Assembly (NCBI RefSeq): GCF_011516645.4
Contig: NZ_CP088285.1
Location: 5,598,501-5,662,500, forward strand
DNA: 64,000 nucleotides
Reading direction: 5' to 3'
From: Bradyrhizobium septentrionale
Lineage (GTDB): Bacteria > Pseudomonadota > Alphaproteobacteria > Rhizobiales > Xanthobacteraceae
The position numbers were made by a program, and so were the translations under genes. Shown one piece after another: positions 8,179-15,910 of this stretch. How positions within the stretch are numbered: the stretch's first letter is position 1; each line of letters begins with the position of its first letter. The notes under the pieces are model-generated. The model ran no database searches. It saw only the letters and a program-made list of their open reading frames with translations, and had not been told where the DNA came from.

Positions 8179-9351
8179 CTATGCCGCCGCAACCGTCTTG
8201 CGCGGCGCGAGCGCGTGAACGAAGCAGCTTGCATCCGCCAGATGCACCAGCCGTCCGGCTGATATCACGGCGACGACACGCGGCCGCAGCGGCACCTTGT
8301 CGTCGACGATGACGATATCGGCACGGCGGCCGGCGGCGAGCACGCCGCGGTCGGCGAGCCCCGCGGCGCGCGCCGGCGCAGACGAGATCAGGTCCCAGGC
8401 CCTGGCGAGCGGCAGGATGCCGTCGGCAACGAGGCGGAACGCCGCGAGCAGCTGCGCCGGATAATAATAGTCCGACGCCAGCACCGAGCAGAGGCCTTTT
8501 GCGATCATGTCGGATGCCTTGGTCCAGCCGGTGTGGCTGCCGCCGCGCACCACATTGGGCGCACCGAACACGATGAAGTCATCGGCATCGGCGGCATCGC
8601 GCGCGGTCTCCTCGTTGACGGGGAATTCGGCGATCGCCGCGCCCAGCGCGCGAAACTCCTGACGCATCGCCGGGCTGTTGTCGTCGTGCGACAGCATGCG
8701 GATGTCGGCCGCGCGCGCCGCGGCGGCCAGCCTTGCGATCGAGGCCGGCACCTCGGGACGGCGCGCGACGACCCGGTCGATCAGCTCGTTGAAGGCCTCG
8801 AGCGAAAGCCCGGCGCGCTCGGCCGACTGGTTGCGCTTCTTCGGTTTGACATTGCTGTGGTCGTTGAAGGCGAACAGGTCGATGCGGCCTTCGGTGAGCC
8901 ATTGAATGATCTCGGCTTCGGCGTCGAGATTGTGGGTCTCGTGACGCAGGTGGAAGCGCGTATCGGCGGCGAGAAGCGGCCGCAGCGCCTCGATCGCATC
9001 GAGCAGCTTGCGCGCATTCTCCGCGCTGCGCAGGCCGGGCTCCCACGACCAGGTCGTGCCATGGAACACGGTGGTGATGCCGTTGGCGATCGCCTGCCGG
9101 TCGCTATCGATGAGCGCGACGTCGGTCGGGAAGTCGACGCCCGGGCGCGGCATCATCTGCCGCTCGAACGCATCGCCGTGCAGATCGATGATGCCGGGCA
9201 ATACCAAGAGCCCGCCGGCATTGATGTGAAGCGCGGCGCGGCCTTGTTCGGCGTCGAGCGCGCCGATGTCGCGGCCTGCGGTCCGCAGCGAGGTCTCGAC
9301 CAATCCGCCGTCAACCAGCGTGCGCCCGCCCTCGATGAAAATGTCCGTCAC
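8179..9351 (-). CDS. phnM: second PhnM-type amidohydrolase
   Basis: 390-residue member of the PhnM family (alpha-D-ribose 1-methylphosphonate 5-triphosphate diphosphatase). Metal-site signatures are present: [11 protein letters not shown]...PRPGVDFP near residue 57, HLRHETHN mid-protein, LSHDDN and the [14 protein letters not shown] block. It is clearly diverged from the other PhnM of this window (19406-20560), where the first motif reads ELHTDHLE...PRPKV. Its start overlaps the stop of the upstream hexapeptide transferase by four bases. It may serve a different phosphonate substrate or be a partly redundant copy. Confidence 0.85.
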   Translation of the reverse strand: MTDIFIEGGRTLVDGGLVETSLRTAGRDIGALDAEQGRAALHINAGGLLVLPGIIDLHGDAFERQMMPRPGVDFPTDVALIDSDRQAIANGITTVFHGTTWSWEPGLRSAENARKLLDAIEALRPLLAADTRFHLRHETHNLDAEAEIIQWLTEGRIDLFAFNDHSNVKPKKRNQSAERAGLSLEAFNELIDRVVARRPEVPASIARLAAAARAADIRMLSHDDNSPAMRQEFRALGAAIAEFPVNEETARDAADADDFIVFGAPNVVRGGSHTGWTKASDMIAKGLCSVLASDYYYPAQLLAAFRLVADGILPLARAWDLISSAPARAAGLADRGVLAAGRRADIVIVDDKVPLRPRVVAVISAGRLVHLADASCFVHALAPRKTVAAA

Positions 9352-10013
9352 GATGCGGCACTCCGTTGTTTGGCCTGTGCTTGGGATACGGCCTCGGCCT
9401 CATACTTGTCGAGGAATTCCTCCACCGCGAGCTTGCGAAAGTCGGGCAGGACACGGCGAAGTGTCTCATGGTCCCAGTCCCACCACGCCAGCGCAGCGAG
9501 ACGATCCGCTGTTGTCTCGGAGAAGCGCCGCTTCACCAGGCGCGCCGGATTACCGGCAACGATGGTGTGCGCGGGCACATCCTTGGTCACGATCGCGCCG
9601 GCGGCAACAACAGCGCCGGTTCCGATGTTGCGGCCCGGCAGCAGGATCGCGCCGTGACCGATCCAGACGTCATGGCCGATATGCACGTGATGCGCACGTC
9701 GCCAGTTGAAGAAGTCGGTGTCGTCGCTCTCGCCGGGAAAATAAGCGCTGGCGCGGTAGGTGAAATGCGCCTGTGTCGCGCGATGCATCGGGTGGTTGCC
9801 GGGATTGATCCGGGTCATCGCCGCGATCGAGCAGAACTTGCCGATCGAGGTGTAGGTGATCTGGCTGTCGTTCACGACGTAGGAATAGTCGTCCATGCTG
9901 ACTTCAAGCAGGATCGTGCGCGCACCGACCTCGGTATATTTGCCGAGCTTGCTCTCGCGGACCGACGCAGTCGGGTCGAGGGTCGGCACAACCGAGAGTG
10001 TTTTTCCGGCCAT
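9348..10013 (-). CDS. phosphonate-locus hexapeptide-repeat transferase
   Basis: 221-residue left-handed beta-helix (hexapeptide) transferase of the type often found in phn clusters, related to chloramphenicol/virginiamycin acetyltransferases. The repeats run from about residue 45 to 165, with [20 protein letters not shown] and [22 protein letters not shown] as the clearest turns, followed by an alpha-helical tail. It probably acylates a phosphonate or intermediate, a role like that of PhnO; the acceptor is not known. First gene of a minus-strand operon, reading away from phnC, with a triple Pho box about 66 bases upstream. Confidence 0.8.
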   Translation of the reverse strand: MAGKTLSVVPTLDPTASVRESKLGKYTEVGARTILLEVSMDDYSYVVNDSQITYTSIGKFCSIAAMTRINPGNHPMHRATQAHFTYRASAYFPGESDDTDFFNWRRAHHVHIGHDVWIGHGAILLPGRNIGTGAVVAAGAIVTKDVPAHTIVAGNPARLVKRRFSETTADRLAALAWWDWDHETLRRVLPDFRKLAVEEFLDKYEAEAVSQAQAKQRSAAS

Positions 10014-10078
10014 CAGGGCCTCCGCAAATCTTGCAAATCTTTGGCTTCCGGGAGATGCGCGCTCGTCATCGGGATGCT

Positions 10079-10107
10079 TGATGACAACATCATGACGTCA
10101 CGATGAC
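10079..10107 (-). promoter_or_regulatory. triple Pho-box-like direct repeat for the minus-strand phn operon
   Basis: ATGAC occurs at 10081, 10092 and 10103, an exact 11-base period; on the minus strand this is GTCAT three times. PhoB-type sites are GTCA-containing direct repeats with 11-base spacing, so this fits one and a half Pho boxes pointing toward the hexapeptide transferase start at 10013. Spacing is read directly; binding is inference. Confidence 0.65.
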
Positions 10108-10148
10108 GGCAAGAGAGCGGGTGTGGACGATCGCCGCACCGCAACGTC

Positions 10149-10166
10149 GCGTCACATAACTGTAAA
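10149..10166 (+). promoter_or_regulatory. Pho box upstream of phnC
   Basis: GCGTCACATAACTGTAAA matches the enterobacterial Pho-box consensus (two CTGTCA-type units, 11-base period) at about 13 of 18 positions. A GATAGC hexamer at 10175-10180 lies where a -10 element would be expected for a Pho promoter, and phnC begins at 10213. Confidence 0.6.
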
Positions 10167-10212
10167 ACACCGGGGATAGCGATGGCCCAACACGGCGCGG
10201 TTGGAGCATTAC

Positions 10213-11027
10213 ATGCTGGTGGTGGAAGGTTTGACGTGCCGGTTCGGCACAAAAGCCGCAGTCGACAATGCGTCCTTCTCGATCGCGCCGGGCAGCTTTG
10301 TCGGTGTGATCGGCCGCTCCGGTGCCGGGAAGTCGACCCTGTTGCGGATGATCAACCGTCTCGCCGATCCGACCTCCGGCCGTATCCTGTTCGAAGGCAC
10401 CGATGTCACCGCGCTGCGCGGCAAGGCGCTGCGGCAATGGCGGGCGCGCTCGGCGATGATCTTCCAGCAATTCAATCTGGTTGGCGGCTTGATGTGCTGA
10501 CCAACGTACTGATGGGCCGGTTGGCCCAGATCCCGTCCTGGCGTTCGCTGGCGCAAGCCTGGCCGGAGCAGGACAGGGCGCTCGCGATGTCCGCACTCGA
10601 TCAGTTCGACATCGCTCAACTCGCGGCGCAGCGCGCCGACCAGCTTTCGGGCGGCCAGCAGCAACGTGTCGCGATCGCTCGCGCGCTGGTGCAGGAGCCC
10701 GACATCATCCTCGCCGACGAGCCGATCGCCTCGCTCGATCCGCGCAACACCAGGATCGTGATGGATGCGTTGCTGCGCATCAACAAGCATTTCGGCATCA
10801 CGGTGCTCTGCAACCTGCACTCGCTCGACCTGGCGCGGACCTATTGCGATCGCCTGGTCGGCATGGCGGCGGGTCGCGTGGTGTTCGATGGCGCCCCGGC
10901 GGCGCTGACCGACCATATCGCCCGCGAGCTCTACGACCTCGAGGCCAACGACGTCATGGGCGGCGCGCCAATGCCCGCGTCCGACGGCGCGACCGTTCCG
11001 GCACTCGGCACCGCCGCCGCGGCCTGA
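10213..11027 (+). pseudogene. phnC: phosphonate ABC transporter ATPase PhnC, frameshifted
   Basis: ATPase of the phosphonate importer. The first frame runs from an ATG with GGAG six bases upstream through Walker A (GRSGAGKST, residues 34-42) and the Q-loop FQQFNLVG, then hits a stop at 10498-10500. The remaining protein continues in the next frame from about 10485, starting [12 protein letters not shown], with signature LSGGQQQRV, Walker B IILADEP and the switch His region. Restoring one C in the GGC-GGC segment at 10484-10488 would rejoin both parts into an ordinary PhnC of about 270 residues. As written, the protein is cut after about 95 residues. No slippery run suited to programmed frameshifting is present. 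It is either a real inactivating deletion or a sequencing error. Confidence 0.85.
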
Positions 11028-11052
11028 GCGTCGCGCGTTTTCCAATCTGAAT

Positions 11053-11073
11053 GGCCGGGCATTTTGCCCGGCC
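11053..11073 (+). terminator. stem-loop between phnC and phnD
   Basis: Perfect inverted repeat: GGCCGGGCA, three-base loop TTT, TGCCCGGCC. It has no T-run after it, so it is more likely an mRNA-stabilising or processing hairpin 5' of phnD than a full terminator. Its GGCCGGGC stem is repeated after phnD. Confidence 0.6.
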
Positions 11074-11105
11074 AACAGGTGCAACCATAATAAAGAGGGG
11101 TAGTC

Positions 11106-12041
11106 ATGTTTACTCGTCGCATCGTTCTGGCCGGCGTCGCCGCGCTGGCGCTCACCGGTTCCGCATCCGCGCAGGAGTGGAAGGCAAAATATCCGGAGCT
11201 TACCTTCGCGGTGGTGCCGGCCGAGAACGCCTCCGGCGTCACCGAGCGCTGGACGCCGTTCGTGGCGTATCTGTCGAAGGAGCTCGGCGTGAAGGTCACG
11301 CTGCGCATCGCCAATGACTACGCCGCCGTCATCGAAGGTCAACGCGCCGGCAACATCCAGATCGCCAGCTACGGCTCGGCCTCGTTCGCGCGCGCCCGCC
11401 TGACCGGCGTCAAGTCCGACGCGTTCGCCAACGACATCAACGCCGACGGTTCGACCGGCTACTACTCGGTGTTCTTCGTCAAGGCCTCGAGCCCCTACAA
11501 GAGCGTCGACGATCTGAAGGGCAAGAACCTCGGCCTGGTCGATCCGAACTCGACCTCGGGCAACAACGTGCCGCGCTTCGAGCTCGACAAGATGGGCATC
11601 GCCGACGCCGACACCTATTTCGGCAAGGTCGTGTTCACCGGCAGCCACGAGAACGCGGTGCTGGCGCTGGCGCAGGGCACCGTCGACATGGCCGCCAACC
11701 AGTGGACCAGCGACGACGATTCGACACTCGCGCAGATGCTGACCAAGGGCATGCTGAAGAACGCCGACGGCTCGGCGATGAAGAAGGACGATTTCCGCAT
11801 CATCCACAAGTCGGCGCCGATCATCAACGGACCCTATGCCTACAACGCCGATCTGCCCGAGGACCTGAAGGCCGCGATCGCGAAGGCCTTCTTCGAAGCT
11901 CCGACCAAGGACAAGGCCGCGTTCGACCGTCTCTCCGACGGCCAGAAGAAGGGCTTCCATCCCGCCACCACCAAGGACTGGGATGGCACGATCGAGCTGA
12001 TCAAGTTCGTCGACGCTCTGCGCAAGAAGAAGGCGAGCTGA
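11106..12041 (+). CDS. phnD: phosphonate ABC transporter substrate-binding protein PhnD
   Basis: 311-residue periplasmic binding protein with a Sec signal peptide (residues 1-22, ending SASAQ). It captures phosphonates for the PhnCDE importer. Family features include the AVVPAENASG start of the mature domain, SYGSASFARA, the central VDPNSTSGNNVPRFEL loop that lines the ligand site, and VFTGSHENAVLALAQGTVD. It lies between the phnC pseudogene and phnE1 in the usual order and is flanked on both sides by a strong hairpin with the same stem. Confidence 0.93.
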   Translation: MFTRRIVLAGVAALALTGSASAQEWKAKYPELTFAVVPAENASGVTERWTPFVAYLSKELGVKVTLRIANDYAAVIEGQRAGNIQIASYGSASFARARLTGVKSDAFANDINADGSTGYYSVFFVKASSPYKSVDDLKGKNLGLVDPNSTSGNNVPRFELDKMGIADADTYFGKVVFTGSHENAVLALAQGTVDMAANQWTSDDDSTLAQMLTKGMLKNADGSAMKKDDFRIIHKSAPIINGPYAYNADLPEDLKAAIAKAFFEAPTKDKAAFDRLSDGQKKGFHPATTKDWDGTIELIKFVDALRKKKAS

Positions 12042-12061
12042 TCGTTCGGCTGACGTCACGA

Positions 12062-12091
12062 GGCCGGGCCTGACAGCCCGGCCTTTGTTCT
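12062..12091 (+). terminator. hairpin with T-rich tail after phnD
   Basis: GGCCGGGC (12062-12069), six-base loop, GCCCGGCC (12076-12083), then TTTGTTCTT. This looks like a rho-independent terminator or attenuator inside the operon, which would leave phnD mRNA more abundant than phnE mRNA. The stem is the same as that of the hairpin ahead of phnD. Confidence 0.7.
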
Positions 12092-12119
12092 TAACTCCGA
12101 ACCGGACTGGCACGCGTCG

Positions 12120-13004
12120 ATGGCGACCGCCGTATCCATTCTTCCGGCGCAGCAACTGGCAACGCTGGAAGAGGCCTACCGCAGTTCGGTCTCGCGCAAG
12201 CGGCTGAAGGCCGCGTTGGCGGCGGCAATATTCTGCGCTGCCCTGGTGATCGCCGCGTTCGGCGCGGAAGTGAACCTGCGCACGCTGTTCACTTATTTCG
12301 GCAACTTCGTCAGCTATTTCGACCGCATCCTGACGCTCGAATCGGGCGCGCGGGTGTGGACCGATTTTCCCGAATGGTTCTGGGGCTGGAAGAAATGGCT
12401 GAGGATGCTCGGCGAGACCGTGCTGATCAGCTATGTCGGCACGCTGACCGGCGCGGTGTTTGCCTTCGCGCTGAATTTCTTCGCGGCCCAGAACACCTCG
12501 CCGGCGCCGTGGCTGCGCTTTGCGGTGCGCCGGCTGCTTGAATTCGCCCGCACGGTGCCCGGCATCGTGTTCGCGCTGATCTTCGTGATCGCGTTCGGCC
12601 TTGGGCCGATGGCCGGCGTGCTGGCGATCGCGATCCACTCGACCGGCGCGCTGGGAAAACTGTTCGCCGAGATCGTCGAGAACGCCGACATGAAGCCGGT
12701 CGAGGGCATCCGCTCCACCGGCGCGAGCTGGCTGTCCTGCATGCGCTTTGCCGTGCTGCCGCAGGTGTCGGCGGGCTACGCCAGCTACGCGCTGCTGCGG
12801 TTCGAGATCAACGTCCGCGAAGCCTCGGTGATGGGCTTTGTCGGCGCCGGCGGCATCGGCCAGGAGCTCGTGGTCGCGATCCACAAGTTCTACTATTCCG
12901 ACGTCAGCGCCATCCTGGTCACCATCATCATCACCGTCTTCATCATCGACATCTCGACCGGCTGGCTGCGCGGCCGGCTGTTCGGCAAGGAGACGCGGCG
13001 ATGA
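12120..13004 (+). CDS. phnE: phosphonate ABC transporter permease PhnE (first)
   Basis: 294-residue inner-membrane permease of the PhnE family. After a cytosolic N-terminus, a hydrophobic segment lies at about residues 30-48, then several membrane spans from residue 100 on. The EAA-type loop that contacts the ATPase is EIVENADMKPVEGIRSTGAS, and the C-terminal FVGAGGIGQEL motif is typical. It pairs with the second PhnE, whose start overlaps its stop by four bases, so the channel is probably a heterodimer. Confidence 0.92.
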   Translation: MATAVSILPAQQLATLEEAYRSSVSRKRLKAALAAAIFCAALVIAAFGAEVNLRTLFTYFGNFVSYFDRILTLESGARVWTDFPEWFWGWKKWLRMLGETVLISYVGTLTGAVFAFALNFFAAQNTSPAPWLRFAVRRLLEFARTVPGIVFALIFVIAFGLGPMAGVLAIAIHSTGALGKLFAEIVENADMKPVEGIRSTGASWLSCMRFAVLPQVSAGYASYALLRFEINVREASVMGFVGAGGIGQELVVAIHKFYYSDVSAILVTIIITVFIIDISTGWLRGRLFGKETRR

Positions 13005-13849
13005 GCCAGCTGCCGAAGCCGAATACCGAGGAGCTGCGCGCAAAATATCCCAGCGCCTTCGACCGGCCCGCCTCGGCGCGGCTGGCGCTGCCGGCAATGA
13101 CCGTGGCAGCGCTTGCGGTCTTCGTGTACGGCCTGGTCGATCTCGACTTTTCACCGTCCAGGCTGATCGCGGGCCTCAGCCAGCTCGGCTGGATCACCAT
13201 GCTGATGATCCCGCCGAATCCCGGCGCGTCGTTCCCGCTCTACATGCAGGCGCTCGGCGAGACGCTGTCGATCGCGCTGCTCGGCACCACGCTTGCGGCG
13301 TTGCTGGCGCTGCCGGTCAGCCTGCTGGCGGCGCGCAACATCATCCCCTCGAACCTGATCCGCTTTCCGGTGCGCCGCTTCCTGGATTCGATCCGCGGCG
13401 TCGACACGCTGATCTGGGCGCTGGTCTGGATCAACGTCGTCGGCCTCGGGCCGTTCGCCGGCGTGCTTGCGATCATGGTGTCGGACTTCGGCGCGTTCGG
13501 AAAACTGTTCTCGGAGGCGATCGAGGCGGCGGACCGCAAGCAGGTCGAGGGCATCCGTGCCTCCGGCGGCAATACGCTGCATGAAATCCGCTTCGGCCTG
13601 CTGCCGCAGGTGCTGCCCGTGATCGCAGGCCAGGTGCTCTATTTCATCGAGTCGAACACGCGTTCGGCCACCATCATCGGCATCGTCGGCGCCGGCGGCA
13701 TCGGCCTGCAGCTCGCCGAGCAGATCCGCGTGCTGGAATGGCAGAAGGTGTCGTTCCTGATCCTGATGATCCTGATCGCGGTCGCGGCGATCGACTTCAT
13801 CTCGAGCAAGCTGCGCTTTGCGATTATCGGTCAAAGGGCGGTGGCCTAG
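13001..13849 (+). CDS. phnE: phosphonate ABC transporter permease PhnE (second)
   Basis: 282-residue permease paralogous to the upstream gene. The ATPase-contact loop reads EAIEAADRKQVEGIRASGGN and the C-terminal motif IVGAGGIGLQL. A first membrane segment is at about residues 28-45 and further spans follow from residue 80. ATGA overlap with the upstream phnE shows translational coupling. Two-permease phn importers are common in rhizobia. Its end faces the convergent phnF gene across an inverted repeat. Confidence 0.92.
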   Translation: MSQLPKPNTEELRAKYPSAFDRPASARLALPAMTVAALAVFVYGLVDLDFSPSRLIAGLSQLGWITMLMIPPNPGASFPLYMQALGETLSIALLGTTLAALLALPVSLLAARNIIPSNLIRFPVRRFLDSIRGVDTLIWALVWINVVGLGPFAGVLAIMVSDFGAFGKLFSEAIEAADRKQVEGIRASGGNTLHEIRFGLLPQVLPVIAGQVLYFIESNTRSATIIGIVGAGGIGLQLAEQIRVLEWQKVSFLILMILIAVAAIDFISSKLRFAIIGQRAVA

Positions 13850-13856
13850 AGAGACA

Positions 13857-13987
13857 CCTCGCCCCGCTCTTGCGGGGAGAGGTCGGCGCGTAGCGCCGGG
13901 TGAGGGGAGTATCCCCGAACTCATATCTAGTGAACTCGCGGAGATAGCCCCTCACCCCGACCCTCTCCCCGCAAGAGCGGGGCGAGG
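13857..13987. repeat. inverted intergenic repeat between phnE and phnF
   Basis: Two near-perfect arms of about 30 bases (13857-13886 and 13957-13987), starting CCTCGCCCCGCTCTTGCGGG, with a second inner pair GGGTGAGGGG / CCCCTCACCCC. Related sequence recurs at 47252-47386 and 51069-51280, so this is a dispersed element. It lies between convergent genes and can also act as a bidirectional terminator. Confidence 0.8.
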
Positions 13988-14002
13988 GAGAAGGGCGCGA
14001 CG

Positions 14003-14728
14003 TCAACCGTTCTCGACCAGAAACTCCACGCGCTCGGCGGCGAAGCGCGAGCGCTTGGTCACCAGCGGCTGGTCCAGCATCTCGACGTCGGTCGCGTCGA
14101 CCACCAGCACCGGCCGCCCCAGCGGCAGATCAAGCCGCGCGGCGTCGGTCGCATCGACGATCGCCGCGGTGATCCGGGTCGAGGAGCGGTGGTAATCCTT
14201 GACGCCGTAATGCCCGAGCAGCTTCGTCATCGAGTGGACGTTGGCGAACACGCTGCCGGCATCGGGAAACCGCTCGGCCGACAGCCAGGTGGTGGAGACG
14301 CAGATCGGCGTCCGGTCGGCGAGCCGCACCGCTTCGATCCGGATCAGCCGTGCGCCGATCTTCAGGCCGAGCTCACGCGCGATCTCGCGGTTGGCGATAT
14401 CCTCACCGGCCTCGATCAGCTGGCCGCGCGGCTCGTGGCCGCCGGCGCCGACGATCTCCGAAAATCTTGTGCGCGAGCGCAGGGGATAGGCGAGGCGCTG
14501 GGCCTCGACATAGGTGCCGCTGCCGCGCTCGGCGCGCACCAGGCCGCGCTCGGCCAATGCGGCGAGCGCCCGCCGCACGGTGTGGCGGTTGACCCGGTAA
14601 GTCTCGGCGATCTCCATCTCGCCCGGCAGCTTTTCGCCCGCGGCAAAGCGGCCGTCAGCGATGCCGCGCTCGATGCCGTCGGCAACTTGCCGCCACAAGG
14701 CGACGCCGGAACTTTCCTGCATGCTCAT
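14003..14728 (-). CDS. phnF: GntR/HutC-family regulator PhnF
   Basis: 241-residue regulator. An N-terminal winged helix (about residues 8-75, with EMEIAETYRVNRHTVRRALAAL as the recognition region) is followed by a UTRA ligand-binding domain (about 95-235). This is the HutC subgroup layout used by PhnF repressors of C-P lyase operons. It reads away from phnG; the shared 105-base region holds a Pho box and a perfect palindrome that is the likely PhnF operator. The start at 14728 is not backed by a strong ribosome site; Met at 14722 is an alternative. Confidence 0.9.
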   Translation of the reverse strand: MSMQESSGVALWRQVADGIERGIADGRFAAGEKLPGEMEIAETYRVNRHTVRRALAALAERGLVRAERGSGTYVEAQRLAYPLRSRTRFSEIVGAGGHEPRGQLIEAGEDIANREIARELGLKIGARLIRIEAVRLADRTPICVSTTWLSAERFPDAGSVFANVHSMTKLLGHYGVKDYHRSSTRITAAIVDATDAARLDLPLGRPVLVVDATDVEMLDQPLVTKRSRFAAERVEFLVENG

Positions 14729-14755
14729 CGTGCGGTGATACCAGAAATCGTCGGT

Positions 14756-14773
14756 TTGTCACGAAACAGTCAT
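14756..14773 (+). promoter_or_regulatory. Pho box upstream of phnG
   Basis: TTGTCACGAAACAGTCAT: GTCAC at 14758 and GTCAT at 14769, exactly 11 bases apart, matching about 14 of 18 positions of the Pho-box consensus. A weak -10-like TATCAA at 14784-14789 lies about ten bases further on, which puts the transcription start inside the PhnF palindrome. Confidence 0.7.
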
Positions 14774-14784
14774 GGCGCTTGGCT

Positions 14785-14816
14785 ATCAAGTTGTCTATTA
14801 TCATAGACAACTTGAT
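14785..14816. promoter_or_regulatory. PhnF operator palindrome
   Basis: Perfect inverted repeat with 14-base arms, ATCAAGTTGTCTAT and ATAGACAACTTGAT, separated by four bases. It holds the GT..TA...TA..AC type of half-sites known for HutC-subfamily GntR regulators. It sits 16 bases before the phnG start and 56 bases before the phnF start, so one bound repressor could cover both promoters. Confidence 0.8.
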
Positions 14817-14832
14817 GCAAGCAAGGTTGCCC

Positions 14833-15294
14833 ATGAGTTCGACCGGACCAAACAGCAAACAGGCCCAGCGCAAGGCCGCGATGACGGTGCTGGCGCACGC
14901 CGCCGCGGCCGACATCGCAGGCAAGCTCGCGGCGATCGCGGTGCCGGTGCATGAGAGCCTGCGCGAGCCGGAGAACGGCCTCGTGATGGTGCGCGGGCGG
15001 ATCGGCGGCGACGGCGCGCCGTTCAATCTCGGCGAGGCGACGGTGTCGCGCGCGGCGGTGCGGCTTGCGACCGGTGAGGTCGGCTACGGCTACACGCTCG
15101 GCCGCGACGCGCAGAAGGCGCAGATGATCGCGCTGTGCGACGCCATGGTGCAGTCGACGGAACTGTCCGGCGAGGTGGAGGCGAAGGTGATCGCGCCGCT
15201 GCGCGTAGCCATGAACGCCGAACGCACTCGCAAGGCCGCCGAGACCGCGGCGACGCGGGTCGATTTCTACACGATGGTGCGCGGTGAGGGGTAA
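14833..15294 (+). CDS. phnG: C-P lyase subunit PhnG
   Basis: 153-residue subunit of the carbon-phosphorus lyase core complex (PhnGHIJ), which with PhnI and PhnL attaches phosphonate to ribose 5-triphosphate. Family features: GLVMVRGRIGGDGAPFNLGEATVSRAAVRL in the first half and GYTLGRDAQKA after it. I chose the ATG at 14833 because it has AAGG six bases upstream and lies after the operator; an upstream in-frame ATG would place the operator inside the gene. First gene of an eight-gene phnGHIJKLMN operon. Confidence 0.93.
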   Translation: MSSTGPNSKQAQRKAAMTVLAHAAAADIAGKLAAIAVPVHESLREPENGLVMVRGRIGGDGAPFNLGEATVSRAAVRLATGEVGYGYTLGRDAQKAQMIALCDAMVQSTELSGEVEAKVIAPLRVAMNAERTRKAAETAATRVDFYTMVRGEG

Positions 15295-15298
15295 TGCA

Positions 15299-15907
15299 AT
15301 GACGACGATTGCCGAAATGCCCGCAGGCTTTGCCGACAAGGTGCTGTCGGCGCAATCAACGTTCCGTTCCGTGATGGATGCGATGGCGCGTCCGGGCAGC
15401 GTGCAGCGCGTTGCGGCGAGCGCAGGCACGCCCGCGGGCATGATGCGCGGCGCGGCCGCGATCGCGCTGACGCTATTCGATCACGACACGCCGATCTGGC
15501 TCGATGCCGCGATGTCGGCGACGCCGGATGTCGCCCGCTGGCTGAAGTTTCACGCCAGTGCGCCGGTGGTCGCGGATTCCTCGATCGCAAGCTTCGCGCT
15601 GATCGGCGACGCGGCGAAGCTGCCGGCGCTCGAGCGTTTCGCGTTCGGCAGCAGCGAATATCCGGATCGTTCGACCACGCTGATCCTGCAGGTCGACAGC
15701 CTGACGCAGGGCCCGGCCTTCGAGCTGAAGGGGCCCGGCATCGACGGCAGCGCGCTGTTGCAGGCGATGATCAAGCCGCGTGACCTGTTCGATCGGCTGT
15801 CGATCAACGAGGTCCTGTTCCCGCGCGGCATCGATGTCGTGCTGGTCCATGACGATGCCATTGTGGCGATCCCGCGCACCACGCGGCTGATCGCAAGCGG
15901 AGTGTGA
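15299..15907 (+). CDS. phnH: C-P lyase subunit PhnH
   Basis: 202-residue PhnH, a structural subunit of the C-P lyase core complex. Recognisable features are the GFADKVLSAQSTFRSVMDAMARPG start, the DHDTPIWLDA segment and the C-terminal LSINEVLFPRGIDVVLVHDD. It begins four bases after the phnG stop. I prefer the ATG at 15299 because an earlier in-frame codon lies within the phnG end. Confidence 0.93.
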   Translation: MTTIAEMPAGFADKVLSAQSTFRSVMDAMARPGSVQRVAASAGTPAGMMRGAAAIALTLFDHDTPIWLDAAMSATPDVARWLKFHASAPVVADSSIASFALIGDAAKLPALERFAFGSSEYPDRSTTLILQVDSLTQGPAFELKGPGIDGSALLQAMIKPRDLFDRLSINEVLFPRGIDVVLVHDDAIVAIPRTTRLIASGV

Positions 15908-15910
15908 GCG

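Noticed and set aside
10480..10500. Programmed frameshift in phnC.
   Set aside because: No slippery heptamer or downstream pseudoknot-like structure is apparent; a plain deletion explains it.
10209..13154. A 981-codon open frame on the minus strand opposite phnC-D-E.
   Set aside because: It is antisense to clearly conserved genes; long empty minus frames are common opposite high-GC coding sequence and its translation has no family features.
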